Below, in pieces: positions 11,501 through 22,243 of a stretch of 37,083 nt of DNA (positions are counted from its first letter, which is position 1; each line of letters starts with the position of its first letter). Below the pieces are notes generated by a model. It had not been told where the DNA came from. It saw only the letters and a list, made by a program, of their open reading frames with translations, and made no database searches. Origin of the DNA: Fragilaria crotonensis (Eukaryota > Bacillariophyta > Fragilariophyceae > Fragilariales > Fragilariaceae); the NCBI GenBank assembly GCA_022925895.1, contig JAKSYS010000624.1, forward strand, positions 1 to 37,083, written 5' to 3'. The position numbers and the translations under genes are program-made.

Positions 11501-13110
11501 TTTTGCATCTTGGACATTCCCACCATGACCAGTGTTTCCGTCTTGGGCGGCAATCCCTTGGCCACGTCAACTTTGAGACGTCGAATCATAAAGGTCGCAA
11601 GATCTTGTGAAGCGTTGAAATCATTTGTTTCTTGGCATCTTCGTCGTCGATTTCCAGGTTGAACCATTCATCGAATTGATCTGCCGACGAGAAAATGTCT
11701 GGCAACAAAAAGTTCAGCAAGGCCCACAATTCGTGCAGGTTGTTTTGCAAGGGCGTTCCGGTGAGCAACAACCTATGCTGCGTGTGAAATGTACGGACCG
11801 TCTTGGAGAACATGCTGGCTTCGTTCTTGAGACGATGGGCTTCATCAATAATCAAGTACTTCCAGGCAAATCTCTGAAATGTTTTTCGTTCCGTGTTGCA
11901 AATTTCGTAGGTCGTGACGCACACATCCCAGGCACGTGGATTGTCCGAGTTGTCATCGATCCATTCACCTGCAACCTTGATGCGTCGTTCAGGACGACTT
12001 CCATCATGTGCGGCCGCTTCTGCAGAAAAGTATTCCTCCTTCATCGCTTCACGTTCGTCCTTGTTTCCGTGGAAACGAATCACACGTAGTGACGGACACC
12101 AACGTGCCAACTCGTTCATCCAATTGGACAGAGTCGATTTGGGGACACAGATGAGATGCGGTCCTTGTATCTTCAGGAACTCCCAATGGTACGCAAGAAT
12201 CGAAATCGATTGGAGTGTCTTTCCGAGACCTGTGTTGAGAAATGATTATTCGTGAGATTATGGACATGACAACGAAAATAGCAGCAAGACGGCCAGTAAT
12301 GAAACTCACCCATTTCGTCGGCCAAGATACCGTTGAGGCCCTTTTCCGCCAAATGAATCATCCAATTCAAGCCTTCAAGTTGGTAGCCTTTCAACTGACC
12401 AAAGGCGATGCAAGAAGGCTGCTTTGTGAGGAATACATGTTCTTCCGCCTCTTCTTCAATTTCTGCCTCTTCATCTGCAGGCACTCCAGTCTCATCACGA
12501 TGAGACTTTTTCTTGGAAGGTGGTTTCTGCGCAGCAGGTTTCTTACTGCCACCGTGAAACTTGGCAAAGATATCCGATTGGTTGAGCAAATACTCCAATC
12601 GCTGTGCTGCCTTCTTGGCGGCGTCCTTATCTAACTTGGTGTGTCGTTCTGCCACAGCCGCTTCCTGCGCATCCCGTTTGCGACGTCGATCTTCGGCTTC
12701 TTCCTCTTTTCTTGTCGCAATCGATTCCGTTCTTCCAATTCTTCCGGATCCATTTCGGCCTGACGTTGCATCCTTCGCCATTCTTTCGTTTTCCGCGCTT
12801 CATCCATCTTCCCCCGTGCACCACGGGAGGATGCACCCTCACCCTCCTTGGCAATGAGTGCCAAACGATTCTCTTCTTGTTGTCGTAATTTCTCCGCATC
12901 CGCTTCGGCAGCTTCACGTTGGTATCGTTCACGATCAATCCGTTCCTTTTCCATATAGTGTTCTCGATCCGCATCACTGAGTGCCTTCCAACGAGAACTC
13001 AATTCTGTCATGCAAGCACTCATTTCTGTAATTTCCTTGCGCAATTTACCCAAATGATCAGCCTGGTAGTACTGAAAGGCCGTCTTGTATCTCTTGACTT
13101 GAGGCGCCAT
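8553..13110 (-). CDS. ISWI: ISWI-type chromatin-remodelling ATPase with N-terminal HMG box, frame broken seven times
   Basis: The ATG is at 13110 and one intron (12309-12230, GT-AG) splits the Walker motif after DEMG. Order along about 1494 residues: HMG box (about 4-70); charged region; SNF2 ATPase with DEMGLGKT (about 264), [10 protein letters not shown] (about 395) and TGTPLQNN; helicase C with [15 protein letters not shown] and HRLGQKK (about 685); HAND; SANT (about 925); SLIDE (about 1035); a Cys cluster CGVCPAC near 1243; acidic tail. The enzyme slides nucleosomes using ATP in the nucleus. Seven frame breaks, each cured by adding one base, lie at about 12707-12710, 11590-11592, 11011-11014, 10537-10541, 10346-10347, 9741-9743 and 9097-9098. 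With seven bases added, the length becomes a multiple of three. The protein is otherwise intact, so assembly error is likelier than decay. Function is confident; the frame is not. Confidence 0.9.
12230..12309 (-). other. Intron in the ISWI gene (80 bases)
   Basis: On the minus strand the donor is GTGAG after ..GAAATGG and the acceptor is CAACACAG before GTCTCGG. Splicing joins GILADEMG to LGKTLQS, reconstituting the P-loop. This fixes both boundaries with little doubt. Confidence 0.92.
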
Positions 13111-14038
13111 GGTTGCCGTTGTTGTTTTGTAGTACTAGAGCAGTGTATCGTACTGTTAGTAATTGATAAGATATACTCCAGTACACTCCGAGTAATAGTT
13201 GTTCTAATGTGTTGTCGTTGCTGTCGTTGTTGATGTAGCTGAACTGCAATGAGTAACCGATACTTGTAGTACAAGGCAATCAGATAGGATCAGTCAGATG
13301 TGGAGAGATTGAAAAAGACCTATTCCGAATAGAGTGGAAACCAGCACGGGTCAGCACACAACAGCATTGTTGTGTATCGAAGCGATCTGAGACGCTCAGA
13401 TTGGCAACGCCACAATGGCACCCGCCACGATAATGTTCGGTATCATAGGGAGTATTCTTAGTACGAAAGAAAAAGCATTTTTACTCCCTATATACTAGTA
13501 CGAAACATGCTGTATCCTCTGGCATTAATCGAAGTGCGTTTCGTACGGGTATGCAGGTATTTGTTCGTTTTACAGTAGATTCAAAGTCACAGTAGTCTAG
13601 TAGGTCGACTCTGAACTCTGAACTCCAAGTCTCCAAGCTGGAAGATGAGGAACGTTAACCCCATCCTTACACACAAAACCCAGCACGCAAATCGCACTGC
13701 CATTCCCAAATGTCGAGGTGAACACGTGACTGGACTCGTGTCTCGAATTCAAGTGGACATTCTTATGCATATGTATGACCTTCACGATTGTATCGCAATG
13801 GCAGACATAAATACCATTTTAGAGGCACAGTGCAATTTAGTATTGTTATCAGAATGCCATGCCGTTACATCGATGACCGCGCAATATGTAGAATCTATAT
13901 AGAGTGTCCCTTGTCTAATGAAGGCTTGATCACACTATCATTCGTCGAACCGATTGCTTTGCATTGATCTGACTTGTCTTTTGTTGTCCCTCACGTTCGA
14001 CATTCGACACTCCAACATCGACAAGGTGGAGCATCGTA
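13111..14038. other. Divergent spacer between ISWI and the SGNH-like gene
   Basis: This 928-base stretch should hold both promoters; no gene is supported. An inverted repeat, TAGGGAGTA at 13447-13455 and TACTCCCTA at 13482-13490, could form a 9-base stem with a 26-base loop. TAGTACGAAA occurs on either side of it. A frame at 13645-13902 has no recognisable features and was not called. Confidence 0.5.
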
Positions 14039-16758
14039 ATGATGAACGTGTCCTTCACACTCTTGACTTTTGGGTTTATAGCACTGGCAGTCTTTGTCTG
14101 TGTATCACTTCATGCTGCCGACAAGAACACTTCGCACCAACAGTTGCGAAAACTTTCCCTTGCTGATCCTCGAACGGTTCAAACCAAAGTGAGTATACGG
14201 TTATCTTGTGGTCATCCAATATAGCCTTCACAAGATTACACAGCATGCAGTACACTAATACTTGCGTTTGGTTATCTATTCAGCCGTTGCCACATCAAAA
14301 TCACAATACCGCGGCGTTTACCAATCCAAACTCCCATCATGATGGTGTCACAAGCACGATGCAATCGAATCCTACGATTCAGGGGATTTCACAGTCAGAT
14401 CCATTGCAATCACTGCAAAATACTGTGATCCATCAGCAGCAACAGCATCTTTCGCCACCACTTGAAACCTCGCAGCTCCAACCCGAGTCGTACCCTGTCG
14501 ATTCACAAGGTACAGTGGCGAATGCTGCTGCTGCGAATCAACAGATTTACACATCACAGCAAAACGCTATGGCATCGCCGCAAGAGACAATGTCGTCACA
14601 ACAAGGGGGCATGGTATCACATCCTGAGACAATGCAGTCACAGCACGCAATGATGCCGTCACAACATGCGATGATGCCATCCCAACACGTCTCATTGACT
14701 CAATCTGTCGATAAGAATCGAAATCATCATCTGGAAGCACAGCGACTGCAGAAGCTCTTGTATTCCCGCAACAAGAACATTTTGACACTGGGAGGTTCCA
14801 CAACTTGGGGTAGTAAGCTCGATTCACGATCTTCCGCATACCCGTATCTCATCCCAACATTGCTGGGCCCCACATGGCGATCCTACAATTTGGCAGTCCG
14901 AGCTACGGACGCATCGTATGCGTCGCAGTGTATTGAAAGCATGATTCGTGATGGCATCCAGAGTGCGGAAGACATTGAATTTGACGTTATCTTGTTGGAA
15001 TACAGTCTGAATGGTCTCGACGGCATGCCCTTGTTGTTGAAACGATTGCGTCGTCGTTTTCCCAAAGCTGTCATTGTGTACGTGCACCTGTGGTCCTTAC
15101 GAATGTCGGTCGACAATGCCGTGACTGGTGTCAAACCTCGTGATGAACTCAGTCGAGGCTTGCCATTCAAGGAAGCTGATGCCAACATTAATACCATGTT
15201 GGCGGATCCCTCGGCGAAATGGGCCTGGGCACCAAAAATGAAGCAAGATTCGGAAGATATCGCAAGCTCGGCTGAACAGCAAATGCATGCTATCGGTGGT
15301 CACATCTACCGAGTCCCAATGCCGGAATCACTACAGATTGCATTCGATGAACATTGGTTCGGACCCGACTTTCACCATCTTTCAAGTCAAGGTCACGCAA
15401 TGGTCGCAGAGCATTTGGCAAAAATGTTGCAAGATGAAGATATTGTAGGGGCTCCCAAACGCCTTGACATTCATGGCATCCCGTTGGCTCCAGATGAAGA
15501 TATTGGAACGTGGGGTGAAGGAGACCAGTGTTATTCTTTGTGCGAAACTGGGACACACCCTGATATCCGAGTCGATGGTGGCACAGTCAAAAACTTTGTC
15601 AAGAACGATAAGTGGGCTGTCAGCGTCGGTCTTACCTTTGGTCAGCCTGCAAGTATATGGTTTCCAAACCGAATGTCGACAATGCAACCTGTCATGTTGA
15701 TGATTATGAGTTGGGGTCCTGGTGTCTATCCAAAATCCAGGATCGACTTGGAAAGTCCAGGATTTGAAAACCAATCATCGATGTTGGATCCCTTGCATCC
15801 AAATCCTTTAAATCATGTTTTTCACGTTACCAGGACAGCTCATGTCGGATGGGCCAACTTTGGAGAGTCACGTCTAACGGTGGATCCGATTGAAGATATG
15901 CAACGCCCGTTCCGAGTCATTGGAATTGTCATGTGTGGTGCATGCATGGAAATGGACGAGACCTACATGTCCAATGATTCCACCCATCAACGTCTTGGTG
16001 GGACACTGCCACCGCCTGTGCTACTACCCGAGTCTCCTGAAATGGAAGAGCAGCAGCAGCATGTCTCGCCGGATTATCAATATGATCCGAGTGCGTCATC
16101 CCAATACGAGGAGAATCAAAGTCAAAGTGGTGTCCACGTGCAGCAGGAGACTACTCCTGCCCAGGAGAATCAAAGTCAAGGCGGTGTTCAAGTGCAGCAG
16201 GAGACTCCTCCTGCCCAGGAGAATCAAAGTCAAGGTGGTGTTCAAGTGCAGCAGGAGACTACTCCTGCCCAGGAGAATCAAAGTCAAGGTGGTGTTCAAG
16301 TGCAGCAGCAGCAGACTACTCCTGCCCAGGAGAATCAAAGTCAAGGCGGTGTCCAAGTGCAGCAGGAGACTACACCTGCCCAGGAGAATCAAAGTCAAGG
16401 CGGTGTTCAAGTGCAGCAGCAGCAGACTACTCCTGCCCAGGAGAATCAAAGTCAAGGTGGTGTTCAAGTGCAGCAGGAGACTACTCCTGCCCAGGAGAAT
16501 CAAAGTCAAGGCGGTGTCCAAGTGCAGCAGGAGACTACACCTGCCCAGGAGAATCAAAGTCAAGGCGGTGTTCAAGTGCAGCAGCAGCAGACTACTCCTG
16601 CCCAGGAGAATCAAAGTCAAAGTGGTGTTCAAGAGCAGCAGCAGGTTACTCCTGGCGCTATTGAGGCCTTTGCGGACTCTGGGATGACAACTCCGCAACG
16701 ACCTGCTGCAAGAGCAGATTACGTCAATGCCGACCAGCAAACAAGCACCACAATATGA
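14039..16758 (+). CDS. Membrane-anchored SGNH-hydrolase-like protein with Gln-rich tandem repeats
   Basis: Exon 1 is 14039-14188 and exon 2 is 14284-16758, with a 95-base GT-AG intron; the product is 874 residues. Residues about 5-27 are a hydrophobic signal or anchor. A Gln/Met/Ser-rich disordered stretch follows (about 60-200), including a doubled MMPSQHA. The SGNH-like core starts with GGSTTWG (220-226, block I), continues with NLAVRATDA and LLEYSLNG (blocks II/III), and has a DxxH block V at D412-H415 (PDFHHLSSQGH). The catalytic Ser would be in the GGSTTWG block and the His is H415. A beta-rich domain follows. The tail (about 660-840) is ten copies of ENQSQGGVQVQQETTPAQ, some with QQQQTT. 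A secretory-pathway esterase or acyl-modifying role is inferred; the substrate is unknown. Confidence 0.7.
16111..16655 (+). repeat. Coding minisatellite, ten units of 54 or 57 bases
   Basis: Units begin GAGAATCAAAGTCAA and encode an 18-residue repeat; some carry an extra CAG codon, giving 19 residues. First and last copies are the most diverged (SGVHV and SGVQEQQQV). Units with QQQQTT alternate with QQETT, suggesting that multi-unit blocks were duplicated. All lengths are multiples of three, so the frame is kept. Other frames through this block are also open, but they are shadows of the repeat. Confidence 0.92.
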
Positions 16759-16952
16759 GACCGCACAATGATGTGGAGACTAACGACTGACTCCTTGAAT
16801 TTAATACAATGGTTGTGTGGTGGAGTGAAATTGCCAAGTGATGGTGCTAGAAATAGTGTTCTCCCATTGCTTATCATATTCATAGACGTCACACATAATA
16901 CACAACGTATTCGTTTTGTTCCTAAGTTCAAGATAGGAGGATGCTTCTCTCA

Positions 16953-19900
16953 CTATAGAATAAAGTCCCTGACCAACGTGGGTAAAGCATAATCGTTGGA
17001 GAAGGCAGGCTCAACTTGGAAGGCAACATTGTCAGCCAGTGGCTCTTGTTTTTCACCAACGGATGCTTGCAGAATCTTGCGTGGCTCAGCAGTATCCACG
17101 GCCAGCAACAAACTCGCCAACATGAATGCTTCTGTCGTCCCTACCTCGTTCTTCAAAGCCAAGCACTCACGTGCAAGGTGTTGCACCAATTCAAGACGGC
17201 CTTGACTCAGGAGATAGGCGCCGACTGAGACAACCAGCGAATGACCGTGTTCTTCGGGTCCAAGGATTCCAACTGAAACCCCTCGTCCCATGTCGATTCC
17301 GTGGAAGCCAACCACTCCATATGTCAGTATCAGCTCTTCTAATTTGTCAGTCAGACCATAACGCAACGACAGATCGACCATCGTCTCCAACGATAGACCC
17401 GTCAGCTGTGCCACCGCCAAATCAGCAGCGCCTCGGCGGTCCAGAAAATATGCCAACGCTTCATGGTCTGTTTCAGGGATTGCATCGAACCACCGTTGTG
17501 CGCGAGCCGTCTGTCCAGCCGCAAGCAGAGTGCTAATTCGAAGTAAGGGGTGGTCCATTCGGATGGCGAGTAATCCAGTGACTGTGGATACCAGCAAGCT
17601 TCCGGACTGATATCCCAATACGGCTGGATGGTTCAGGGTCATCGGCGTCGTCGGTGGGGTGATGGTCCACTTGGGTCCGATGGTAGGGCCATCGGCAGAT
17701 GCCAGAATAAAAGTGTCCAAGTTGCAGATACAATCGGTCGAGAGATCACCCAAAACGACGCATTGAACAGTTGTTCGCGTGGTACAGTACAGAACACCAT
17801 GGACAAACTTCAGTCCCGTGACTGTGACATTCTTTTCGCGCGGCGCTCCTAATTCCACATTGCCCAAGAGCACAAACTCGCTATCTCTTGAAAGATAGAT
17901 TGCAACTAATCCCTGCACAACAAGTGCACAAAGAATTCCCTCATCGTCCCATTGAACAAAGTCTGGACACGGCAGTGTTGGTCCGGCTTGCACGAAATTG
18001 GATGCTGCCATTTCTGCCACTCCAGGTTTCAAGGTATAAAAATGTGCCGCACCACCATCAGGCCCATTATCCTTGCTTGCAACGCAGAGGTTAGGCCCGC
18101 TAAAGAGATCGGTGGGCACAAGTCGATTGCCACCTCTTAATGTGATCTCTCCAATGCTTCTAGCGGTCGCAGCAGCAATGGATCCCAGCTCCGCAGCATT
18201 CGCAGTCACCCCGACCAGTATGTGCAACTCAACGCGGGGCAGGAAACGACTTGCGCTGTTCTTCGTTGAAAAGTTGCCGTCGTCCATGCTCATGGTGGAA
18301 AATTGCGAGGCAACCGTCCGATCAGTCTTGTCGCGACCAATCTTGAAATTCTTGCGAAAGGTTTTCACAGCTGCCGATCCTACAGACATGCTGCTGGATA
18401 ATGGACCATCAGAAGCACCGGATGACGGAAGGGAGCCATCATCTCTCGATTCCAACGGCGGAAGCAAAAGTGCAAAGGCATCGTCATCGCCCACCCACGC
18501 GATATCCAGAACGTCAGTTCCTTTTGCGACTGCAGGTGCGTAGGAATCAGGAGATCTCTTGTTCAGACTGCTGGCAATGTGCAAAATTTCGTATCGCTTC
18601 TCGTCCGGCCAGTAGAGGCTCACAAACTTGCCCGATGGAGACGTGTAGAAACGGGGCGGCAATCGTACCGTACGCTTGGGGACGGGTCCATCGGCTGGCA
18701 ATGGTGATTGATACACGATTTGCCTCTCATTCACCTTCACAACGACTTCACCATTGGCATCAATATCAATTGGCTGCCATTGGACATCGGATTGCTTCAC
18801 TGACAAGACTGCCTTGCCCAGCTCTGAGCCAAAGACATGAGCAGGAAGATGAACATGCCGACTGCCAATCATGTCATCAGCAAGTGCCACCTGAACAACA
18901 CCCATGTTGGTACTCAACAGCAACGATGTCGTATCCAAGCGTCGATGCGTCAATACTTTTGAAACTCGCATTACTGGCGGTCCGGCGCATCCAACTTCCT
19001 TCTGTATCATTGCCGAAAGGGAACAAGTGAACCATGGCGCAGCCTTGACGGATGCTCCGGGATAGCCATCGGCATCGAGGTTGACTACTTGTAAGAACAA
19101 ATCGCCCGTTTGTGCGACTAGCGCGCACAAGAACACATTGGCACTAAAGTCAGGATGGAGCCATCCCGCAACCAAGGTAAATGTAGTGGTATCGAGCGAT
19201 GTAAATGAGATGATGCAGGGATCTTCTTTCGGTGGCGATGACGATTTCTTCTTCTTGGAACGATTGGTAAGGGTCAAATCCCAGACCAAAACATGCGAAC
19301 GACTTGAATTCTTGTATCCAGAAGGAATGAACCACATGAGTAGTTCTCGGTGGGCATCAAAATCAACAAGAGTGTGATCCCAGTAATTATCGGCATTGGC
19401 ATTCGCTGCGGCAGCTGCCGCTGCGGCCGATGATATGGAGCCGGAAAGAGTTGGAGAAAGGGAATTGCCACTCTTGGCTTCTGCCAGAGACGACGCCGAT
19501 GTGAAATGTCCATCCATGCGTTGGACGGGGCGAATATCAGGGATACCATCATTATCAATTTCAAATTCCCACAAGTAGGCATGTGCCTTGTTTGATATGG
19601 AAGTGAAGCGCAACGTCACTGGACCCGCATTGTTGTGAATGTGTTTGTTGTATGGATTGGTTGGTAGAACGTGCCAAATGGCATCGCCTTTCCCGTAGGT
19701 GCTCGCACCATTTTGACCATCTTTTCTTTGGACAAATCGTACACTCGGAGCTTCCGTCCGAGCATCCAATGAGGAGAAGAGAAGGAGAAAGCGGAACGGC
19801 AATGGTGGTAGGCGATTCTTTCAAGGCCGAGTCGCCGATTTGTGCAATGATTGGTTGGTAGAATGGTTGTCTCGAGTTCGGATTGACTTGTTGTCTCAAG

Positions 19901-20439
19901 GATGCTTCCAAGGCGAGAGAATTGGGACCTCGCTTCAAATTCAACAAAACGATTTTGGATGAGAGCTGTACAATGAGATGGGAGAAGGATACGGTTCCCG
20001 ACGGCATGCCGGTAGCAAAGAGCGTGGATGGGTCATGAAAATCCAAACGTTCGACCTTGCCGATGGATCTAAAGCCAGCAGCCAATTTGGTCGTGTACGT
20101 TGGTGACGCTTTATCTAGATCGAACATGAGCGCGCACAAGTCGCCCATGGATATCTGGTAAATAATTGTTCCTGTGATGTAATCTTGGACAACAATCTGA
20201 CGCTGAGGCGAGGTCTTGCTTTCGATCAAATCCAACATGTACGCCATGTAGCTCATGGTTGGATGCAAGACTGTAAGCTTCATCCTGGCCGAGGATTGTG
20301 CTGCCGTCGAGTGTGGGATAGAGTAATATAGACCTTGTTGCAACGCTTGCGATGTGATGCCTGACGCAGATGAAACAGTTGGCGAGACTGGCATCACTGG
20401 AGGCGGCGTGACGACCCCTCGAAGAAAAGGAGTCAACAT
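16953..20439 (-). CDS. TSET/coatomer-like WD40-solenoid coat subunit (TWD40-1 type), one frameshift
   Basis: The first ATG in frame is at 20439 (MLTPFLRG); upstream codons in that frame include no other ATG. About 1161 residues once one frame break is allowed. The N-terminal part is a beta-propeller-like region with repeats such as LLIGCSDGS and TSPSGKFVSLYWPDEKRY. The C-terminal part is a helical solenoid containing HPLLRISTLLAAGQ, then AYFLDRRGAADLAV, then VDLSLRYGLTDKLEEL, in the order seen in coatomer beta'-type and plant TWD40-1 proteins. Such subunits coat membranes during vesicle traffic or endocytosis. The frame changes at about 19747-19748, where reading needs one base fewer (an extra G in GG), between GCSDGS and VRFVQRKDG. 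Residue 231 is near the break. A coatomer-like protein is fairly sure; TWD40-1 orthology is recalled similarity, not a search. Confidence 0.65.
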
Positions 20440-21142
20440 TATATTCCGTTGTGTTGTTGCGTGTGCGTGCGATTGCGTCTGTGTGTATGCTTGATTGCTC
20501 GAGATACGCAATAACAACAACAATCACTTGATTGTTGAGAGAACCAGGTCAGGTTTAGAACCCCAGTTTTGATGCTGATTCAAGATCAATTCCTCGTTCA
20601 CCACCAGTAGCCAATAGCACCCGTTACTGTGTTAATAACTTCGAGACTCAGTGGAAAGGCAGGAGGTATGCACTATGTGGCGAGGGATGAAAGGATCAAC
20701 AATCGAATGTTGTGCAGCGCTGGAGTATGGTGTCGATACAACAGAAACAGAGTGCATCATTATAATGCTTTCAGAGAAAAGCTTGAATTCTCTCACCATT
20801 TATGACTGTGAACGGCAGCGATTCCAGTACTGTGTGTGAAGGACACACCCTTATTTTACCCATACAGTACGCGTACAATTTACAATTTATACTGATGTGG
20901 TTCGCCTGGATGACACTGTGAATATCTACAGTGCTACCGTCCTGTAGGACGTGCTACTGTATGTACTGTAGGTGGAATGTTGGAACATAGGAAATTGATT
21001 CTTCCATCCGCCGACCGCCGATGGTGTGGCGACACACAGATCCTGACTCAAGGACCTGATATTCACAATAGCACATGTTCGATTGAAGCTACTGTATATT
21101 GTCACTCCATACATTGTATTCCATTGACTACTACTGTCTTGA
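20440..21142. other. Divergent spacer between TWD40-1-like and histidine phosphatase genes
   Basis: About 700 bases, AT-rich in the right half, with GTAC words at about 20827 and 20946-20970. A run of CAACAA trinucleotides near 20512-20523 lies just upstream of the minus-strand gene. No gene or RNA is recognised. Confidence 0.5.
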
Positions 21143-22138
21143 ATGAGACTCGTGAGCCTTGCCATTAACATTGGTATAACCTTTCTGTTTCCCATGTCGA
21201 ACAATGACATGACGAAGGTATCCACACCAGTGACATCACTGGCATTGAAGGCTCAGACTCAGGACAATAAGGATGACTGTGATGGAACTGGACTTGCCAT
21301 GGCATTAGCACCAACCACAGATACGACTACCACGACAACTACAAAAAACATGAATCTCCTTTTGATTCGTCATGGTCGTTCCTTGGGGAATGATATGATG
21401 GATCAACCAGGGAATCGTTGGGGTGATCCACATTTTAAAGATGATGCGACATTGTGCGATGCACCCCTGTCGGAACGGGGTATCCAACAAGCCATGACGT
21501 TGGGACAATCGATACCACAACATGAAATTGAAACCTTGGAACTCATTGTCGTATCACCATTGACAAGGGCACTTCAAACTATGCAATATTCAATATTCGA
21601 CAAAGTTCCATCCCATATTCCCATTCTCGTCCATCCGCTGTTGACAGAACGAGTCTATACATTATCAGATACTGGACGACGAGTTGAGGAATTGAAAGCA
21701 GACTTTCCAGATCCAAGAATTAACTTTGATTTGTTACTACAAGACGATTGTCATGACAAATGGTGGTTCCACATGGATTCCGATGCCACTACTACAACTG
21801 GTACTACTACAACTACAAGGACTACTCAACAGTACAAAGAATGGCGTCCCTGTGATGCACATCAATGGTACGCAACCCCGGGAGAACCTCATTCTGTTTT
21901 CGAGGCACGATTGGAAAAATTACAGCATTGGTTAGCATCACGATCGGAGCAAAACATTTGTTTCGTTACCCATTGGGCTGTCTTGCAACACTTGACCGAT
22001 GGTGACAATTTTGAAAACTGTGAAGCAAAATGGATATCGTGGGAAAGACGGAAGGAATATCATCACTTTCATCATGGAGTGACAACGACTTCAGATGGTG
22101 ACGAGGAGGACGGTGATGTAGAGCAGCAACATTGGTAG
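21143..22138 (+). CDS. Histidine phosphatase (phosphoglycerate mutase-like) family protein
   Basis: A 331-residue single-exon gene. The catalytic motif LLIRHGRSLGN contains RHG at 76-78, where the His becomes phosphorylated. Further active-site blocks are SPLTRALQT (138-146), the acidic LLTERVYTLSD near 167-176, and the second His in FVTHWAV (276-280). These are the family's standard positions. Residues 1-70 are a weakly hydrophobic start and a Thr-rich spacer; later ATGs at about 21194 and 21350 could be the real start. A Thr-rich microsatellite (about 216-228) interrupts the domain. Substrate is not predictable; similar proteins act on sugar phosphates or other phosphoesters. The cupin gene is convergent with 105 bases between. 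Confidence 0.85.
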   Translation: MRLVSLAINIGITFLFPMSNNDMTKVSTPVTSLALKAQTQDNKDDCDGTGLAMALAPTTDTTTTTTTKNMNLLLIRHGRSLGNDMMDQPGNRWGDPHFKDDATLCDAPLSERGIQQAMTLGQSIPQHEIETLELIVVSPLTRALQTMQYSIFDKVPSHIPILVHPLLTERVYTLSDTGRRVEELKADFPDPRINFDLLLQDDCHDKWWFHMDSDATTTTGTTTTTRTTQQYKEWRPCDAHQWYATPGEPHSVFEARLEKLQHWLASRSEQNICFVTHWAVLQHLTDGDNFENCEAKWISWERRKEYHHFHHGVTTTSDGDEEDGDVEQQHW

Positions 22139-22243
22139 TAATGTAGTAGTACCTGGACATGAGCAACTCGAGTTGTACTTGTTTCGTTGTTAAGCGTGTA
22201 CATGTATATTTTATGATTATATGTTTATAGCAGAAAGGTGTAC

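Noticed and set aside
8553-13110. Programmed -1 frameshifting as the explanation for the ISWI breaks
   Set aside because: Seven sites in one message would give almost no full-length product, and none fits the X XXY YYZ slippery pattern at the required phase.
13597-13902. Short frames between ISWI and the SGNH-like gene
   Set aside because: No domain or homologue recognised, and the region is where both divergent promoters must lie.
16111-16655. CRISPR-like array
   Set aside because: Units are contiguous without unique spacers, are in frame within a protein, and the genome is eukaryotic.
15890-16740. Long open frames on both strands through the repeat block, with RRIKVK-type and LTLILLGR-type repeats
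   Set aside because: They exist only because the 54/57-base unit is a multiple of three and lacks stops in those frames. The SGNH gene frame is continuous through its domain, so the others are shadows.
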